A DNA stretch of 64,000 nucleotides from Deltaproteobacteria bacterium. Its GTDB lineage: Bacteria; Myxococcota_A; UBA9160; PR03. Below the pieces are notes generated by a model, which worked only from the letters and a program-made list of their open reading frames with translations, was not told the DNA's origin and searched no databases. Below are positions 49,280 to 59,714 of the stretch, piece by piece (within the stretch, counting starts at the first letter, position 1; the number at the start of each line of letters is the position of its first letter). The DNA lies in NCBI GenBank assembly GCA_035063765.1, contig JAPSFT010000008.1, forward strand, positions 154,198 through 218,197. Direction: 5' to 3'. The position numbers and the translations under genes were made by a program.

Positions 49280-50626
49280 ATGACCCGGCGCGGCCGCGTG
49301 ACGCTCGCCCTGCTGCTGGCGCTCGGCTTCTCGGGCGGCTGGTGGACGACGCGCCAGGTGCTGGGCCTGGTGCGCGGAGGCGACGGCGGCCTCGAGCCGC
49401 CGCCGGTCTCCTCGGGTCCCGGGGTCTGGAACCGCGAGAAGGCGGCGCGCGCGCCCGCGCCGGCGCCCGCCGTCGTCGAGCCCTTGCCCCCGCCGCCGGC
49501 GCCGGAGCAGGTGCTGCGGCTGCTCCCGCCCTCGGCGCGCGACGGCCTGCCGGCGCCCGATGCCCCGACCGAGACGCTGCGCAGCGAGCGGCTCGGCGCA
49601 CCTCTCGTCGAGCGCCCGCTCGAGGTCGAGTACACGATCGACCCGGAGCTGACGCGTGCGGTCGCGGCGATCCTGCGCCAGGGCCGGGTCGAGCTCGGGC
49701 ACGTGATCCTGATGGACCCGCTCGACGGGCGCGTGCTCAGCTACGTCTCGACGGCGCCCGAGGTGTTTCCGCCCACGCGCCCCTACCCGATGGCCTCGCT
49801 GATGAAGGTCGTGACGGCGGCGGCGCTCCTCGAGAGCGCTCCGCAGGCGATCGCCCGCCCCTGCGTGTTCCGCGGCAGCCCGTACACCCTGAGCGCCGCG
49901 TTGCTCGATCCGCCGAGGCGCGGAAGGGTCACGAGCTTCGAGCACGCCCTCGCGATGTCGAACAACCAGTGCTTCGCGCAGCTCGCCGTGCACGAGCTCG
50001 GCGCGCTGCGCGTGCTCGACGAGCTCGCGGCGCTCGGCGTGCTCGAGTCACCGGGCCCGGGCCACGCGCCCGGTGAGGTGGATCCGGTCGTGAGCCGCCT
50101 CGATCTCGGCCAGCTCGGCTCGGGGCTGGCCGGCTCGCGCCTGCCGCCGCTCGCCGCCGCGCGGCTCGCCGCCGCCCTCGCCGACGGCGAGCTGGTGGCG
50201 CCGCGCTGGATCGCGCGCGTGAGCGACGCCGACGGCACCGACCTCGCGCTCCCCGAGCTCGCCGCTCGCAGGGTGCTCGACCCGGGCGTCACCCGCTCGC
50301 TGCGCCGCATGCTCGTCGAGACGACGATCTCGGGCACCGCACGCCGCGCGTTCCACCACAAGGGCCGGCCGCTCCTCGAGCCGGTCCGGGTGGCCGGCAA
50401 GACCGGCAGCCTCTCGGGCCCCGACCCGAAGGGCCACTACGAGTGGTTCATCGGTGTGGCGCCGGCATCGGCGCCACGCGTCGCGGTCGCCACCCTGCTC
50501 GTGCATCGCGATCGCAAGTGGACGAGCGCGGCACAGGTGTCGGCCGAGGTGCTGCGCGCGATGTTCTGTCCGGGCGGGGCCTGTGCGGCGTCGGCATTCG
50601 CGGCGGCGGGCGCCGAGCACCCGTAG
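49280..50626 (+). CDS. Penicillin-binding protein with transpeptidase domain
   Basis: 448 residues from ATG 49280, where a membrane anchor (RVTLALLLALGFSGGWW) starts; the longer frame from 49145 is Arg/Pro-rich. A Pro-rich linker separates it from a transpeptidase domain with the three catalytic motifs: SLMK (MASLMKVVTAAALL, about residue 170), SNN (AMSNNQCFAQ) and KTGS (VAGKTGSLSGPD). No glycosyltransferase or dimerisation domain is present, so it is monofunctional. It would cross-link peptidoglycan or hydrolyse it (carboxypeptidase). The region 49007-49279 upstream (272 bp) contains no gene I can support. Confidence 0.9.
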   Translation: MTRRGRVTLALLLALGFSGGWWTTRQVLGLVRGGDGGLEPPPVSSGPGVWNREKAARAPAPAPAVVEPLPPPPAPEQVLRLLPPSARDGLPAPDAPTETLRSERLGAPLVERPLEVEYTIDPELTRAVAAILRQGRVELGHVILMDPLDGRVLSYVSTAPEVFPPTRPYPMASLMKVVTAAALLESAPQAIARPCVFRGSPYTLSAALLDPPRRGRVTSFEHALAMSNNQCFAQLAVHELGALRVLDELAALGVLESPGPGHAPGEVDPVVSRLDLGQLGSGLAGSRLPPLAAARLAAALADGELVAPRWIARVSDADGTDLALPELAARRVLDPGVTRSLRRMLVETTISGTARRAFHHKGRPLLEPVRVAGKTGSLSGPDPKGHYEWFIGVAPASAPRVAVATLLVHRDRKWTSAAQVSAEVLRAMFCPGGACAASAFAAAGAEHP

Positions 50627-50651
50627 GCGAAGCCGAGCGGAGCGCAGCGAG

Positions 50652-52151
50652 CTAGGACACGATCTCCCCGACCACGCTGCCGAGCGCGCCGCTCTCGCCG
50701 TCGGAGAGCCGTTCGACGGGCGGCAGGGTGGCGACGAGCTGCTCGAGGCGGGTCGCCAGCTCGGGGCCGACGGCCAGGAACTGGAGACCGAAGCCCCGGG
50801 CGCCGTCGTCCCGTGCGACCACCGCGTCGACGACGAGCGGAGCCTCGCGCGCGGCGTCGTAGAGCGCGATCCGCAGGCGCGAGCCGACGCGCAGGTCCGG
50901 GTGGCGGTCGACGCGCATGCCGCCGCCCGAGAGATCGCGCCCGAAGAGCATGCGGTGCATTGCCGCGGTGGCCTCGGCGAGCACGCGGCGGTCGTAGGCG
51001 CGGCGATCGTGGCGGCGGCGCTCGGGCGGGCGTCCGCGAGGGCCGCTCGGGCGGCGGATCAGCGCGCTGCCGAGCCGGGGCGCCGTGCTGCTGGCCGGCG
51101 CGGTCGGCGGCTGTGCTGCGAGCCGCGGCGGCCGGGCCGCGGGCGGTTCCGTCTCCGGCGGCGCGGAGGGTCGCGGCGGCGCGGCGGGCTCCGGCGGTCG
51201 CCAGGCGACGGCGCCGGTCCCGGGCCGGGCTGCCGGGGTGGTGGGCGGCGGGGGCACCGTCCGGCGCTCCGCTCCGGGCCCCGGCCGGGCGGCCGGCGCG
51301 GCCTCCAGGGCCGGCGCGCCCTCTTTCGGCACCCGGCCGGCGGTGCGCGCGGGCCCACGCCCGCGCGAGGCGTCACATTCCGATGTCGGCCCGGGGGCGG
51401 GCGCGGCGGCTTCGTGCGACAGCGGCCGGAGCGGCTCCACCCGGGGCTCGACGACCGGCCCCAGACACAGGTCGCGCCGCGCGAGGAAGCGCTCGAGCTG
51501 CGCCCGCTCGGGTGGCTTCAGCGCCTGGAAGCGCACGGCCACCTGGAAGCCGCCGTCGGCGAGCGCGCGGGCGTCGCGCTGGCAGCGGAGGATCTGGCCG
51601 CCGAGGGCGAGGTCGCCCTCGCCGAGCAGCTCGCGCGACAAGTGCAAGGTGATCTTGGCGCCGGCCGGGAGCGCGCGATCGGTCACCAGCCGGCAGCCGC
51701 CCCGCGAGAGGTCCGCGAGCAGCGCGTCACGTCGGCGCAGGCCACTGCGCAGGCTCACGTCGACGCCGACCGGCACGCGGGCGTCGCCGCGCCGCTCGTC
51801 GCCCTGGTAGACCGCGCGCAGCAGGAGCAGGCGCAGCGCCAGCGGGTGGAAGGGACGCCGCACGAGGTAGGCGAAGCCGAGCTTGCGCAGCGCGCTGCGC
51901 GCGCTCGGCGAATCCTCGTCGACGACGGCGATCCGCACCGGGCGCAGCCGGGCGTCGCTGGAATGCGGCCAGGCGCGCGCCAGCGCGGCGCGCCGCATCG
52001 TGGCGAGGAAGAGGTCGCGCGGCGCCTCGAGGCGCCTCGGCACCGCCCCGCCGCGCAGGTGGGCGAACTCGATGCCCAGCTCGCCCAGCAGGTCGCGCAC
52101 GTCGTCGAGCTCGCCGTCGTCGACCAGGACGACGGGGAAGCGTTCCGGCAT
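50652..52151 (-). CDS. Two-PilZ-domain protein with a receiver-like N-terminus
   Basis: 499 residues, ATG 52151. The first 120 residues look like a degenerate response-regulator receiver (VVLVDDGELDDVRDLLGELGIEF ... VRIAVVDEDSPSA ... RRPFHP). A PilZ domain follows with RRGDAR and LLADLSRGGCRL, then a Pro/Ala/Arg-rich linker of about 130 residues, and a second PilZ with RRHDRRAYDRR and LFGRDLSGGGMRV. Both keep the RxxxR and DxSxxG c-di-GMP-binding elements. Likely c-di-GMP-controlled gene for motility or surface polysaccharide; no diguanylate cyclase is close by. Convergent with the PBP gene. Confidence 0.87.
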   Translation of the reverse strand: MPERFPVVLVDDGELDDVRDLLGELGIEFAHLRGGAVPRRLEAPRDLFLATMRRAALARAWPHSSDARLRPVRIAVVDEDSPSARSALRKLGFAYLVRRPFHPLALRLLLLRAVYQGDERRGDARVPVGVDVSLRSGLRRRDALLADLSRGGCRLVTDRALPAGAKITLHLSRELLGEGDLALGGQILRCQRDARALADGGFQVAVRFQALKPPERAQLERFLARRDLCLGPVVEPRVEPLRPLSHEAAAPAPGPTSECDASRGRGPARTAGRVPKEGAPALEAAPAARPGPGAERRTVPPPPTTPAARPGTGAVAWRPPEPAAPPRPSAPPETEPPAARPPRLAAQPPTAPASSTAPRLGSALIRRPSGPRGRPPERRRHDRRAYDRRVLAEATAAMHRMLFGRDLSGGGMRVDRHPDLRVGSRLRIALYDAAREAPLVVDAVVARDDGARGFGLQFLAVGPELATRLEQLVATLPPVERLSDGESGALGSVVGEIVS

Positions 52152-52217
52152 GGCTGCTCCTCGCCGCGTTCGCAGGCCCTCGGGTCCGCTCCCCGATCGG
52201 CAGGACGGGGGTGGCGC

Positions 52218-53015
52218 TCAAGGGGCGGGAGCGCCGGGTGTGGTGACCGGGCTTCCGGCCGCCCGTGCCGCCCGGCGGAACTGCCACAGGGCGCTCGCCG
52301 CGAGGGCGATCCCGACACCGATCGTTGCCAGCGCAGATCCGCCCGTGGGCAGCCGGAGGTCCAGCCCCGCCTCCAGGACGGCGACCGCGTTGTTCAGTGC
52401 GTGGGCCGCGAGGGCAGGGCGGATCGAGCCGTCGAGCCATGCCAGGAGGCCGAGGTAGATCCCGAGCGGGACCGCCGCAGCTCCGTGGACCGGGTCGCCG
52501 TGGGCGGCGCCGAAGGCGAGGGCCGCGAGCCCGATCGCGGCGGCGCCGCCGAGCCGGCGCTCGAGGCCGCGCTGGAGCAGGCCGCGGAAGAAGAGCTCCT
52601 CGGCGCCCGCGGAGGCGAGCGCGAAGACGGCGAGCGCAAGGGCGAGCTCGCCCGCCCCGGCGGACGCGAGCGTCTCGGCGAAGCGCGTGAGCGTGGCGGA
52701 CGGCGGCGCGCCAGCGAGCGCGAGCGCCACCTCGGTCGCGTGGGAGAGCGCTACGAGGCCGAGCGCCCCGAGCGCCGCCGCCCGCGCGCCGGAGCGCCCG
52801 CGGAGCAGTCCGAGGCGCCGGGCCGGCGGCTCCGGCGAGAGCAGCGCGCCGCCGAGCGCGAGCAGGGCCACGAAGGCCGCGATCGCGAGCGCATCGGCCG
52901 CGAGCGCCGTCACGCCGTCCTCCGGCAGCGCAGCCCGCAGCGCACTCCAAACCACCAGCACGAGCGCGAAGGCCGCGAGCCCGCCGAACGAGCGCGCGAG
53001 CGTGGTGAGGCGCAT
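52218..53015 (-). CDS. CPBP-family intramembrane protease-like protein
   Basis: 265 residues, ATG 53015. Eight or so hydrophobic segments, with the CPBP motifs AGAEELFFRGLLQRGL (double Glu and Arg), LAFGAAHG (His) and PALAAHALNNAVAV (second His) in the C-terminal half. These residues are the metal site of this family, some of which process prenylated proteins or bacteriocin-type substrates. Substrate unknown. Sits between the PilZ gene (67 bp downstream) and the divergent yqgE. Confidence 0.88.
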   Translation of the reverse strand: MRLTTLARSFGGLAAFALVLVVWSALRAALPEDGVTALAADALAIAAFVALLALGGALLSPEPPARRLGLLRGRSGARAAALGALGLVALSHATEVALALAGAPPSATLTRFAETLASAGAGELALALAVFALASAGAEELFFRGLLQRGLERRLGGAAAIGLAALAFGAAHGDPVHGAAAVPLGIYLGLLAWLDGSIRPALAAHALNNAVAVLEAGLDLRLPTGGSALATIGVGIALAASALWQFRRAARAAGSPVTTPGAPAP

Positions 53016-53071
53016 CCGGCGCAGGATAGGGAGGCCGCGCCGGCTCCGCGGGGCTCGGCTACCTTCGGCGC

Positions 53072-53635
53072 GTGCCGGAACGACGCTCCTCGCTCGCGCC
53101 CTCGCTGCTCGTCGCGATGCCGGACCTCGCCGACCCGAACTTCCGCCGCGCGGTCGTGCTGCTGGTACACCACGACGGCGAGGGTACCGTCGGCCTCGTC
53201 CTGAACCGCCCGGCCGACGTGCGCGCGGCCGACCTGTGCGAGACGCTCGAGGTCGCCTGGCGTGGCGACGCCGAGCGCAGCGTGCACTGGGGTGGGCCCG
53301 TGCAGCCGAACACCGGCTGGGTGGTGACCGGCGACGACGCCCTCGAGGGCGTGACGGGGGTCACGCCGGTCGGCGAGGGCGTCCACTTCGCAGGCTCGCT
53401 CGAGGCGCTGCGGACCGTCGCGCAGGCTCCTCCCGAGCGCCTGCGGATCTTCCTCGGCTACTCCGGCTGGGGCCCGGGCCAGCTCGAGGACGAGCTGGCG
53501 CAGGGCGCCTGGGTAGTGGCGCCGCTCAGCCCGGCCGCCGTGTTCGACGTGCCCGCCGACGACCTGTGGGGCCACGTCTGGCGCCTGCTCGGCATCGATC
53601 CCGCAACGGTGGTCTCGACCCCCGGCGTGCACTGA
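53072..53635 (+). CDS. YqgE/AlgH family protein (UPF0301)
   Basis: 187 residues, GTG 53072. The domain is complete: PSLLVAMPDLADPNFRRAVVLL, GTVGLVLNRP, VHWGGPVQPNTGWVV, RIFLGYSGWGPGQLEDEL, and the C-terminal WVVAPLSPAAVFDVPADDLW. YqgE proteins are widespread and of unclear biochemical role, with links to transcription control (AlgH). Starts 57 bp from the divergent CPBP gene. Confidence 0.93.
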   Translation: MPERRSSLAPSLLVAMPDLADPNFRRAVVLLVHHDGEGTVGLVLNRPADVRAADLCETLEVAWRGDAERSVHWGGPVQPNTGWVVTGDDALEGVTGVTPVGEGVHFAGSLEALRTVAQAPPERLRIFLGYSGWGPGQLEDELAQGAWVVAPLSPAAVFDVPADDLWGHVWRLLGIDPATVVSTPGVH

Positions 53636-53710
53636 CCCGGTCGCGGGCGGCGGGTCGCGCTGCGACGCCGGCCGAGCGCGCCTAGAATGCCGCGTCGAGG
53701 GGGGTTTCCG

Positions 53711-54679
53711 ATGCGGCGTGCCGTCGGCTGGCTGCTGCTCGCGCTGCTGCTCGGCGGAGCGGTGCTGGCGATCTGGATCTACCAGCAGCTCAACCTGCTG
53801 CACACCGACGCGCTGACACCCGACGTGTGGGTGCTGTCGGGGCTCGGCGGCAACGTCGGCGTGCTGCGCAGCGAGCGCGGCGCCGCGGTCGTCGACACGA
53901 TGACCTTCCGCATGCAGGGCGAGCGCATCCGCGAGCGCGTCGAGGACCTCACGGGGCGCCCGGTCGAGGTGATCCTCAACACGCACTACCACTGGGACCA
54001 CACGCACGGCAATCCCGCGTTCCCGACCGGCCTGCGCATCGTGGCGACGCAGCGCACCCTCGACCTGATGAAGGCGCTCGACGGCGAGTACTTCTCCGGC
54101 GCCGCGGCGGGCACGCTCCCCAACGAGACCTTCGCCGACACGCACGAGATCCGGCTCGGTGGCAAGACGATCCGCTCCTTCCACCCGGGACGCGGCCACA
54201 CCGACGGCGACCAGGTGGTGCTCTTCGTCGAGGACCGCGTGCTCCACGCTGGCGACCTGCTGGTCCACCGCTTCTACCCGAACATCGACCTCGAGGCCGG
54301 GGGCTCGCTACGCGAGTGGCCGGCGACGCTCGACCGGGTGCTGGCGATCGAGGGCTGGGACCAGGTGATCCCGGGCCACGGTGCGGTCACCGACCGCGCC
54401 GGCGTCGAGCAGTTCCAGCGCTTCCTCCGCGAGGTCTGGACGCAGGTCGAGCCGCTCGCGAACGCCGGCCGGACGCTCGCCGAGACGCGCGCCGCGGTGC
54501 GCATCACCGAGGACGCCGGCTACGAGTCGATGGTGATCCCGGGCATCGTCTCGCTCGACCGCGACTTCGTCGTGCGGCGGGCCTGGGAGGAGGCAACCGG
54601 CGCGGTGCCGAAGAGCGCGGCGCGGAACGCAAGCAAACCACGTTCGCTCGCCGCCGCGCCCGCGGCGCAGGGGGGATAG
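53711..54679 (+). CDS. Membrane-anchored metallo-beta-lactamase-fold hydrolase
   Basis: 322 residues from ATG 53711. An N-terminal membrane anchor (WLLLALLLGGAVLAIWIYQQL) is followed by an MBL fold whose zinc motif HYHWDHTHG (HxHxDH) lies at residue 95. Further His/Asp ligands are in HPGRGHTDGDQVVLFV and LHAGDLLVHRF, and the last is in VIPGHGAVTD. Substrate not predictable; this group often hydrolyses thioesters or lactones. It is 2 bp upstream of the SDR gene, so the two form one operon. Confidence 0.9.
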   Translation: MRRAVGWLLLALLLGGAVLAIWIYQQLNLLHTDALTPDVWVLSGLGGNVGVLRSERGAAVVDTMTFRMQGERIRERVEDLTGRPVEVILNTHYHWDHTHGNPAFPTGLRIVATQRTLDLMKALDGEYFSGAAAGTLPNETFADTHEIRLGGKTIRSFHPGRGHTDGDQVVLFVEDRVLHAGDLLVHRFYPNIDLEAGGSLREWPATLDRVLAIEGWDQVIPGHGAVTDRAGVEQFQRFLREVWTQVEPLANAGRTLAETRAAVRITEDAGYESMVIPGIVSLDRDFVVRRAWEEATGAVPKSAARNASKPRSLAAAPAAQGG

Positions 54680-54681
54680 AG

Positions 54682-55455
54682 GTGGACGTCCAGCAGCTCT
54701 TCTCGGTGCGTGGCAAGGTCGCCCTCGTGACCGGCGGGTCGCGCGGCATCGGGCTCATGATCGCCACCGGCCTCGCCGCGAGCGGCGCGCGCGTCTACGT
54801 CGCTGCACGCAAGCGGGCCGAGGTGGACGTGGCGGTGAAGGAGCTCTCCGCGCAGGGTGAGGCGGTCGGCGTGACCGCCGACCTCTCGACCCACGCCGGC
54901 ACGCGCGCCCTCGCCGACGAGATCGCCGGCCGCGAGCCGCGCCTGCACGTGCTCGTCAACAACGCCGGCGCCAACTGGGGCGCGCCCCTCGCCGACTATC
55001 CCGAGGCGGGCTGGGACAAGGTGATGGCGCTCAACGTGAAGGCGGTCTTCGACCTGACCCGCCTGCTGCTCCCGCGCCTCGAGGCCGCGGCCGCGCCCGG
55101 CGACCCGGCGCGGGTGCTCAACGTTGGCTCGATCGACGGGCTCCAGGTGCCGCTGCTCGAGACCTACGCCTACTCGGCGAGCAAGGCGGCCGTCCACCAC
55201 CTGACCCGCGTGCTCGCGCGCAAGCTCGCGCCGAAGGTCACCGTGAACGCGATCGCGCCGGGGCCTTTCGAGAGCAAGATGATGGCCGAGACGCTCCGCA
55301 GCTTCGGCGACGCGATCCGGAAGAGCTGCCCGCTCGGCCGGATCGGCGAGCCCGAGGACATGGCGGGCGTGGCGCTCTACCTGGCCTCGCGCGCCGGCGC
55401 CTACGTGACCGGCGCGGTGATCCCGGTCGACGGCGGGATCGCCACGACGAAGTGA
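54682..55455 (+). CDS. Short-chain dehydrogenase/reductase
   Basis: 257 residues, GTG 54682 with GGGGGAT before it. Classical SDR: VALVTGGSRGIGLMIATGLAASGARVYV (NADP-type TGxxxGxG), VLVNNAGANWG, catalytic Ser in VLNVGSIDG, YSASKAAVHHL, and closing VNAIAPGPFESKMM...GAVIPVDGG. Most like 3-oxoacyl-reductase-type SDRs. Its partner is the upstream MBL hydrolase. The gene is convergent with the EEP gene 35 bp beyond. Confidence 0.94.
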   Translation: MDVQQLFSVRGKVALVTGGSRGIGLMIATGLAASGARVYVAARKRAEVDVAVKELSAQGEAVGVTADLSTHAGTRALADEIAGREPRLHVLVNNAGANWGAPLADYPEAGWDKVMALNVKAVFDLTRLLLPRLEAAAAPGDPARVLNVGSIDGLQVPLLETYAYSASKAAVHHLTRVLARKLAPKVTVNAIAPGPFESKMMAETLRSFGDAIRKSCPLGRIGEPEDMAGVALYLASRAGAYVTGAVIPVDGGIATTK

Positions 55456-55490
55456 GCGAAGGCGGGGCGATCCCGCGCACCCCGAGCGCG

Positions 55491-56387
55491 CTACTCCTGG
55501 CCAGGAGCCTCCTCGGCTTCTGTCGAGGAGTCGGCGGGCGGGACCTCGAAGACCGCGAAGATCGCCGGGTGGTCGGAGAGCGGCTCGCCGCCGGCGCCGA
55601 CGAAGCCGGGCGCCTGGCCGGCCTCGCGCACGGCGAGCCGCGCCGCGTCCGCGGGGCGGAAGAGCAGGTAGTCGAGGCGCGAGTCCCAGGCGCCCTCCGG
55701 TACGAGCGCCGCGATCGCGAGGCCGGTGCGCGCGAGGAAGCGCTCGAGGAGCGTGCGTTCCGGGGGCTCGTCCCAGTCGAGGTTGAAGTCACCGCCGGCG
55801 ATCACGGCGCGACCGGCGCTGTGGGCCGCCATCGCCCGGGCCAGCCGGTCGAGCTGCGCCTCGCGCGCGGCCTGGTCGGCGGCGCCGGGGCCGGCGTCGA
55901 GATGGGTGTTCCAGACGTCGATCTCGGCGCCACTCGCACTGTGCAGGCGCTGCAGCAGGTAGCCCTTCTCCGCCAGGCAGTCGTTCGCGCCGCCCAGCCA
56001 GCCGGCGCAGGCGCCGTACGCGACGCCGACCGGCTCGCCGACCGCGGGCAGCCGCGTGAGCAGGGTGAGGCCCGATCCGGCGAAGAGCGGCCAGCCGCTC
56101 GTCGGGCCGTTGCCGCGCACCCGCAGGGGGTGACGCTTCTCGGAGTCGACGATCGCCTGGTGGGCGAAGTCCTCCTGGAGCAGGACCACGTCGAAACGCG
56201 CGGCCTTCGCGAGCAGCAGCGGGTAGCGGGCCGGCGGGTCGTCGCCCGCGATCCAGCTCGGGAGGCCGTGGGTGTTGTAGCTGAGGACGGAGAGCAGAAC
56301 GGGCTCGCCCTCGCCGGCCCGCGCGCGAGGCGGGGCCGGGAGCAGGGCGGAAAGCGCGGCAGCGGCGGCGAGCGCGAGCACCCTCAC
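55491..56387 (-). CDS. Exported endonuclease/exonuclease/phosphatase-family hydrolase
   Basis: 298 residues from GTG 56387, whose GTGA overlaps the stop of the transporter gene. A signal peptide (LALAAAAALSALLPAPPRARA) precedes the EEP fold: VLSYNTHGLP, FDVVLLQEDFAH (metal Glu), WNTHLDAGPG, VIAGGDFNLDW and LSDHPAIFAV (catalytic His). Similar exported enzymes are sphingomyelinases/phosphodiesterases. Last member of the minus-strand run that begins with ntrB. Confidence 0.88.
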   Translation of the reverse strand: MRVLALAAAAALSALLPAPPRARAGEGEPVLLSVLSYNTHGLPSWIAGDDPPARYPLLLAKAARFDVVLLQEDFAHQAIVDSEKRHPLRVRGNGPTSGWPLFAGSGLTLLTRLPAVGEPVGVAYGACAGWLGGANDCLAEKGYLLQRLHSASGAEIDVWNTHLDAGPGAADQAAREAQLDRLARAMAAHSAGRAVIAGGDFNLDWDEPPERTLLERFLARTGLAIAALVPEGAWDSRLDYLLFRPADAARLAVREAGQAPGFVGAGGEPLSDHPAIFAVFEVPPADSSTEAEEAPGQE

Positions 56388-57613
56388 AGCAGGATCCCCG
56401 CCCACGCCGCCGCCATCAGCGTCGCGAGCGTGCCGGCCAGGATCGAGCGCAGGCCGAGCGCGGCGATGTCGGCGCGCCGCGCAGGCGCCATGCCGCCGAG
56501 CCCGCCGAGCAGGATCGCGAGCGAGCCGAAGTTCGCGAATCCGCACAGTGCGTAGCTCGCGAGCACGGCCGAGCGCGGCGCGATCGCCCCCGACTCGACG
56601 AGCTTCGCGAGTTCCTGGTAGGCCAGGAACTCGTTCAGCACGGTCTTCACCCCGAGCAGGCCGCCCACCGTGGTGGCGTCCGCGGGCGCGACACCGATCA
56701 GGAGCGCGAGCGGCGCGAAGCCCCAGCCGAGGATGCGCTGGAAGCTCAGGCCCGGGACGCCGAGCCAGCCTCCTGCCGCGGCGAGCGCGTCGTTCGCGAA
56801 GGCGATCAGCGCGACGAAGGCCACCAGCAGGGCGCCCACGTAGGCCGCGAGCCGCAGGCCCGCGAGCGCGCCGAGCGCGGCGGCGTCGACCAGGTTGGCC
56901 GCGGGGCTCTCGAGGGCCACGTCCACGGTCCCCGCCGTGAGCGGCGCCCCGGTCTCCGGGATCATCACCTTGGCGAGCAGGATCGCGCCCGGCGCGGCCA
57001 GGAAGCTCGCCGTCAGCAGGTGGCCCGCGTAGCCCTCGCCGAGCATCCCGGCGTAGACCACCAGCACGGAGCCCGCAACGGTGGCCATGCCGGTCGCCAT
57101 CACGGTGAAGAGCTCCGAGCGCGTCATGCGCTCGACGTAGGCGCGCACCAGGAGGGGAGCCTCGACCATCCCGACGAAGATGTCGGCGGCGGCCGACAGG
57201 CTCTCGGCGCCCGAGGTGCCGAGGGTGCGGGTGAAGAGCGCGGCGAAGCCGCGCACCAGCCACTGCACGATGCCGAGGTGGAAGAGGATCGCGAACAGGC
57301 TGCCCATGAAGACGATCACCGGCAGCACGTTCAGCGCCAGCGAGAAGCCGCCGTCGAGCAGCGCCCCGAAGACGAAGCGCACACCCGCCTCGGTGTAGCG
57401 CGTGAGGCCGTCGACCACGGCGTTGGCTGCCGCGAAGAAGCTGCGCCCGGCGGCGCTCCGGAGCAGCACGAGGGCGAGCCCGAACTGGAGCCCGAGCCCC
57501 CACGCGACGGTGCGCCACGGCATGCGCCGGCGGTCCGCCGAGCAGGCCCACGCGATCGCGACGAGCGCGAGCAGGCCGAAGGCCGAGACGGCCCGTGCGC
57601 CGAGCTCGCTCAC
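56384..57613 (-). CDS. Concentrative nucleoside transporter (NupC-like)
   Basis: 409 residues, GTG 57613 overlapping the thiE stop (GTGA). Hydrophobic along most of its length with CNT signatures: VIVFMGSLFAILFHLGIVQWLV, FTRTLGTSGAESLSAAADIFVG (nucleoside site), APLLVRAYVERMTRSELFTVMATGMATVAGSVLVVYAGMLGE in outline, and YALCGFANFGSLAILLGGLGGMAP (sodium/nucleoside motif). It imports nucleosides with a cation. Located in the chain after thiE and before the EEP gene. Confidence 0.93.
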   Translation of the reverse strand: MSELGARAVSAFGLLALVAIAWACSADRRRMPWRTVAWGLGLQFGLALVLLRSAAGRSFFAAANAVVDGLTRYTEAGVRFVFGALLDGGFSLALNVLPVIVFMGSLFAILFHLGIVQWLVRGFAALFTRTLGTSGAESLSAAADIFVGMVEAPLLVRAYVERMTRSELFTVMATGMATVAGSVLVVYAGMLGEGYAGHLLTASFLAAPGAILLAKVMIPETGAPLTAGTVDVALESPAANLVDAAALGALAGLRLAAYVGALLVAFVALIAFANDALAAAGGWLGVPGLSFQRILGWGFAPLALLIGVAPADATTVGGLLGVKTVLNEFLAYQELAKLVESGAIAPRSAVLASYALCGFANFGSLAILLGGLGGMAPARRADIAALGLRSILAGTLATLMAAAWAGILL

Positions 57614-58271
57614 GGGCGCTCCGGCGCCGCGCCGGGGGCCGCGATCGCCTGCACCAGCGCGCGCGCCGCCGCCGCCATGTCGGGCGCGCCCGCCAGCGCC
57701 GAGATCACGCACACCGCGGCGGCCCCGGCCCGGATGCACCCGCCTGCCCGCGCGGCGTCGATCCCGCCGATCGCGACGCAGGCGCGCGGCGCCACGAGGC
57801 GCGCCGCCTCGGCCAGCCGGTCGAGCCCGCGCGCCTCGTAGGGCGAGTCCTTCGAGGCGGTGCCGAAGACGGGTCCGAAGGCGACGTAGTCGACCGGCTC
57901 GGCGGCGGCGGCGCGCGCTTGCGCGAGCGTGTGGGTGGAGCGGCCCACGAGCAGGCGGGCGCGCGCGGTCGCCGGTAGGCGCCCGGGCGGCAGGTCCTCC
58001 TGGCCGAGGTGGACGCCGTCGGCGCCCGCCGCGAGCGCCAGGTCGAAGCGGTCGTTCACGAAGAAGCGTGCGCCGGCCGACCGACACAAATCCATGATCA
58101 CGACGGCCCAGGCCAGCGCCTGGCGGTCGGTCGCGTGCTTGGCGCGAAGCTGCACGGCGGCGGCACCACCGGCCAGCGCGGCGCGCGCCTGCGCGACCGG
58201 GTCGCGGCCCCAGCGCGGGTCGTCGTCGGCGAGCACGTAGAGGCCGCGGACGGCCGGCGGGGTCGAAGCGC

Positions 58272-58275
<4 letters not shown>
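57610..58275 (-). CDS. thiE: Thiamine-phosphate synthase family protein
   Basis: 221 residues from a TTG at 58275 that overlaps the ntrC stop (TTGA). ThiE features in order: GLYVLADDDPRWG, AVQLRAKHATDRQAL, FFVNDRFDLALAAGADGVHLGQEDLP, LLVGRSTHTLAQARAA, VDYVAFGPVFGTASK and CVAIGGIDA. It joins the thiazole and pyrimidine phosphates. QLRAKH has H where many ThiE enzymes have R/K-D, so activity should be checked. It is oddly coupled to ntrC rather than to other thi genes. Confidence 0.9.
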
Positions 58276-59710
<1,435 letters not shown>

Positions 59711-59714
<4 letters not shown>
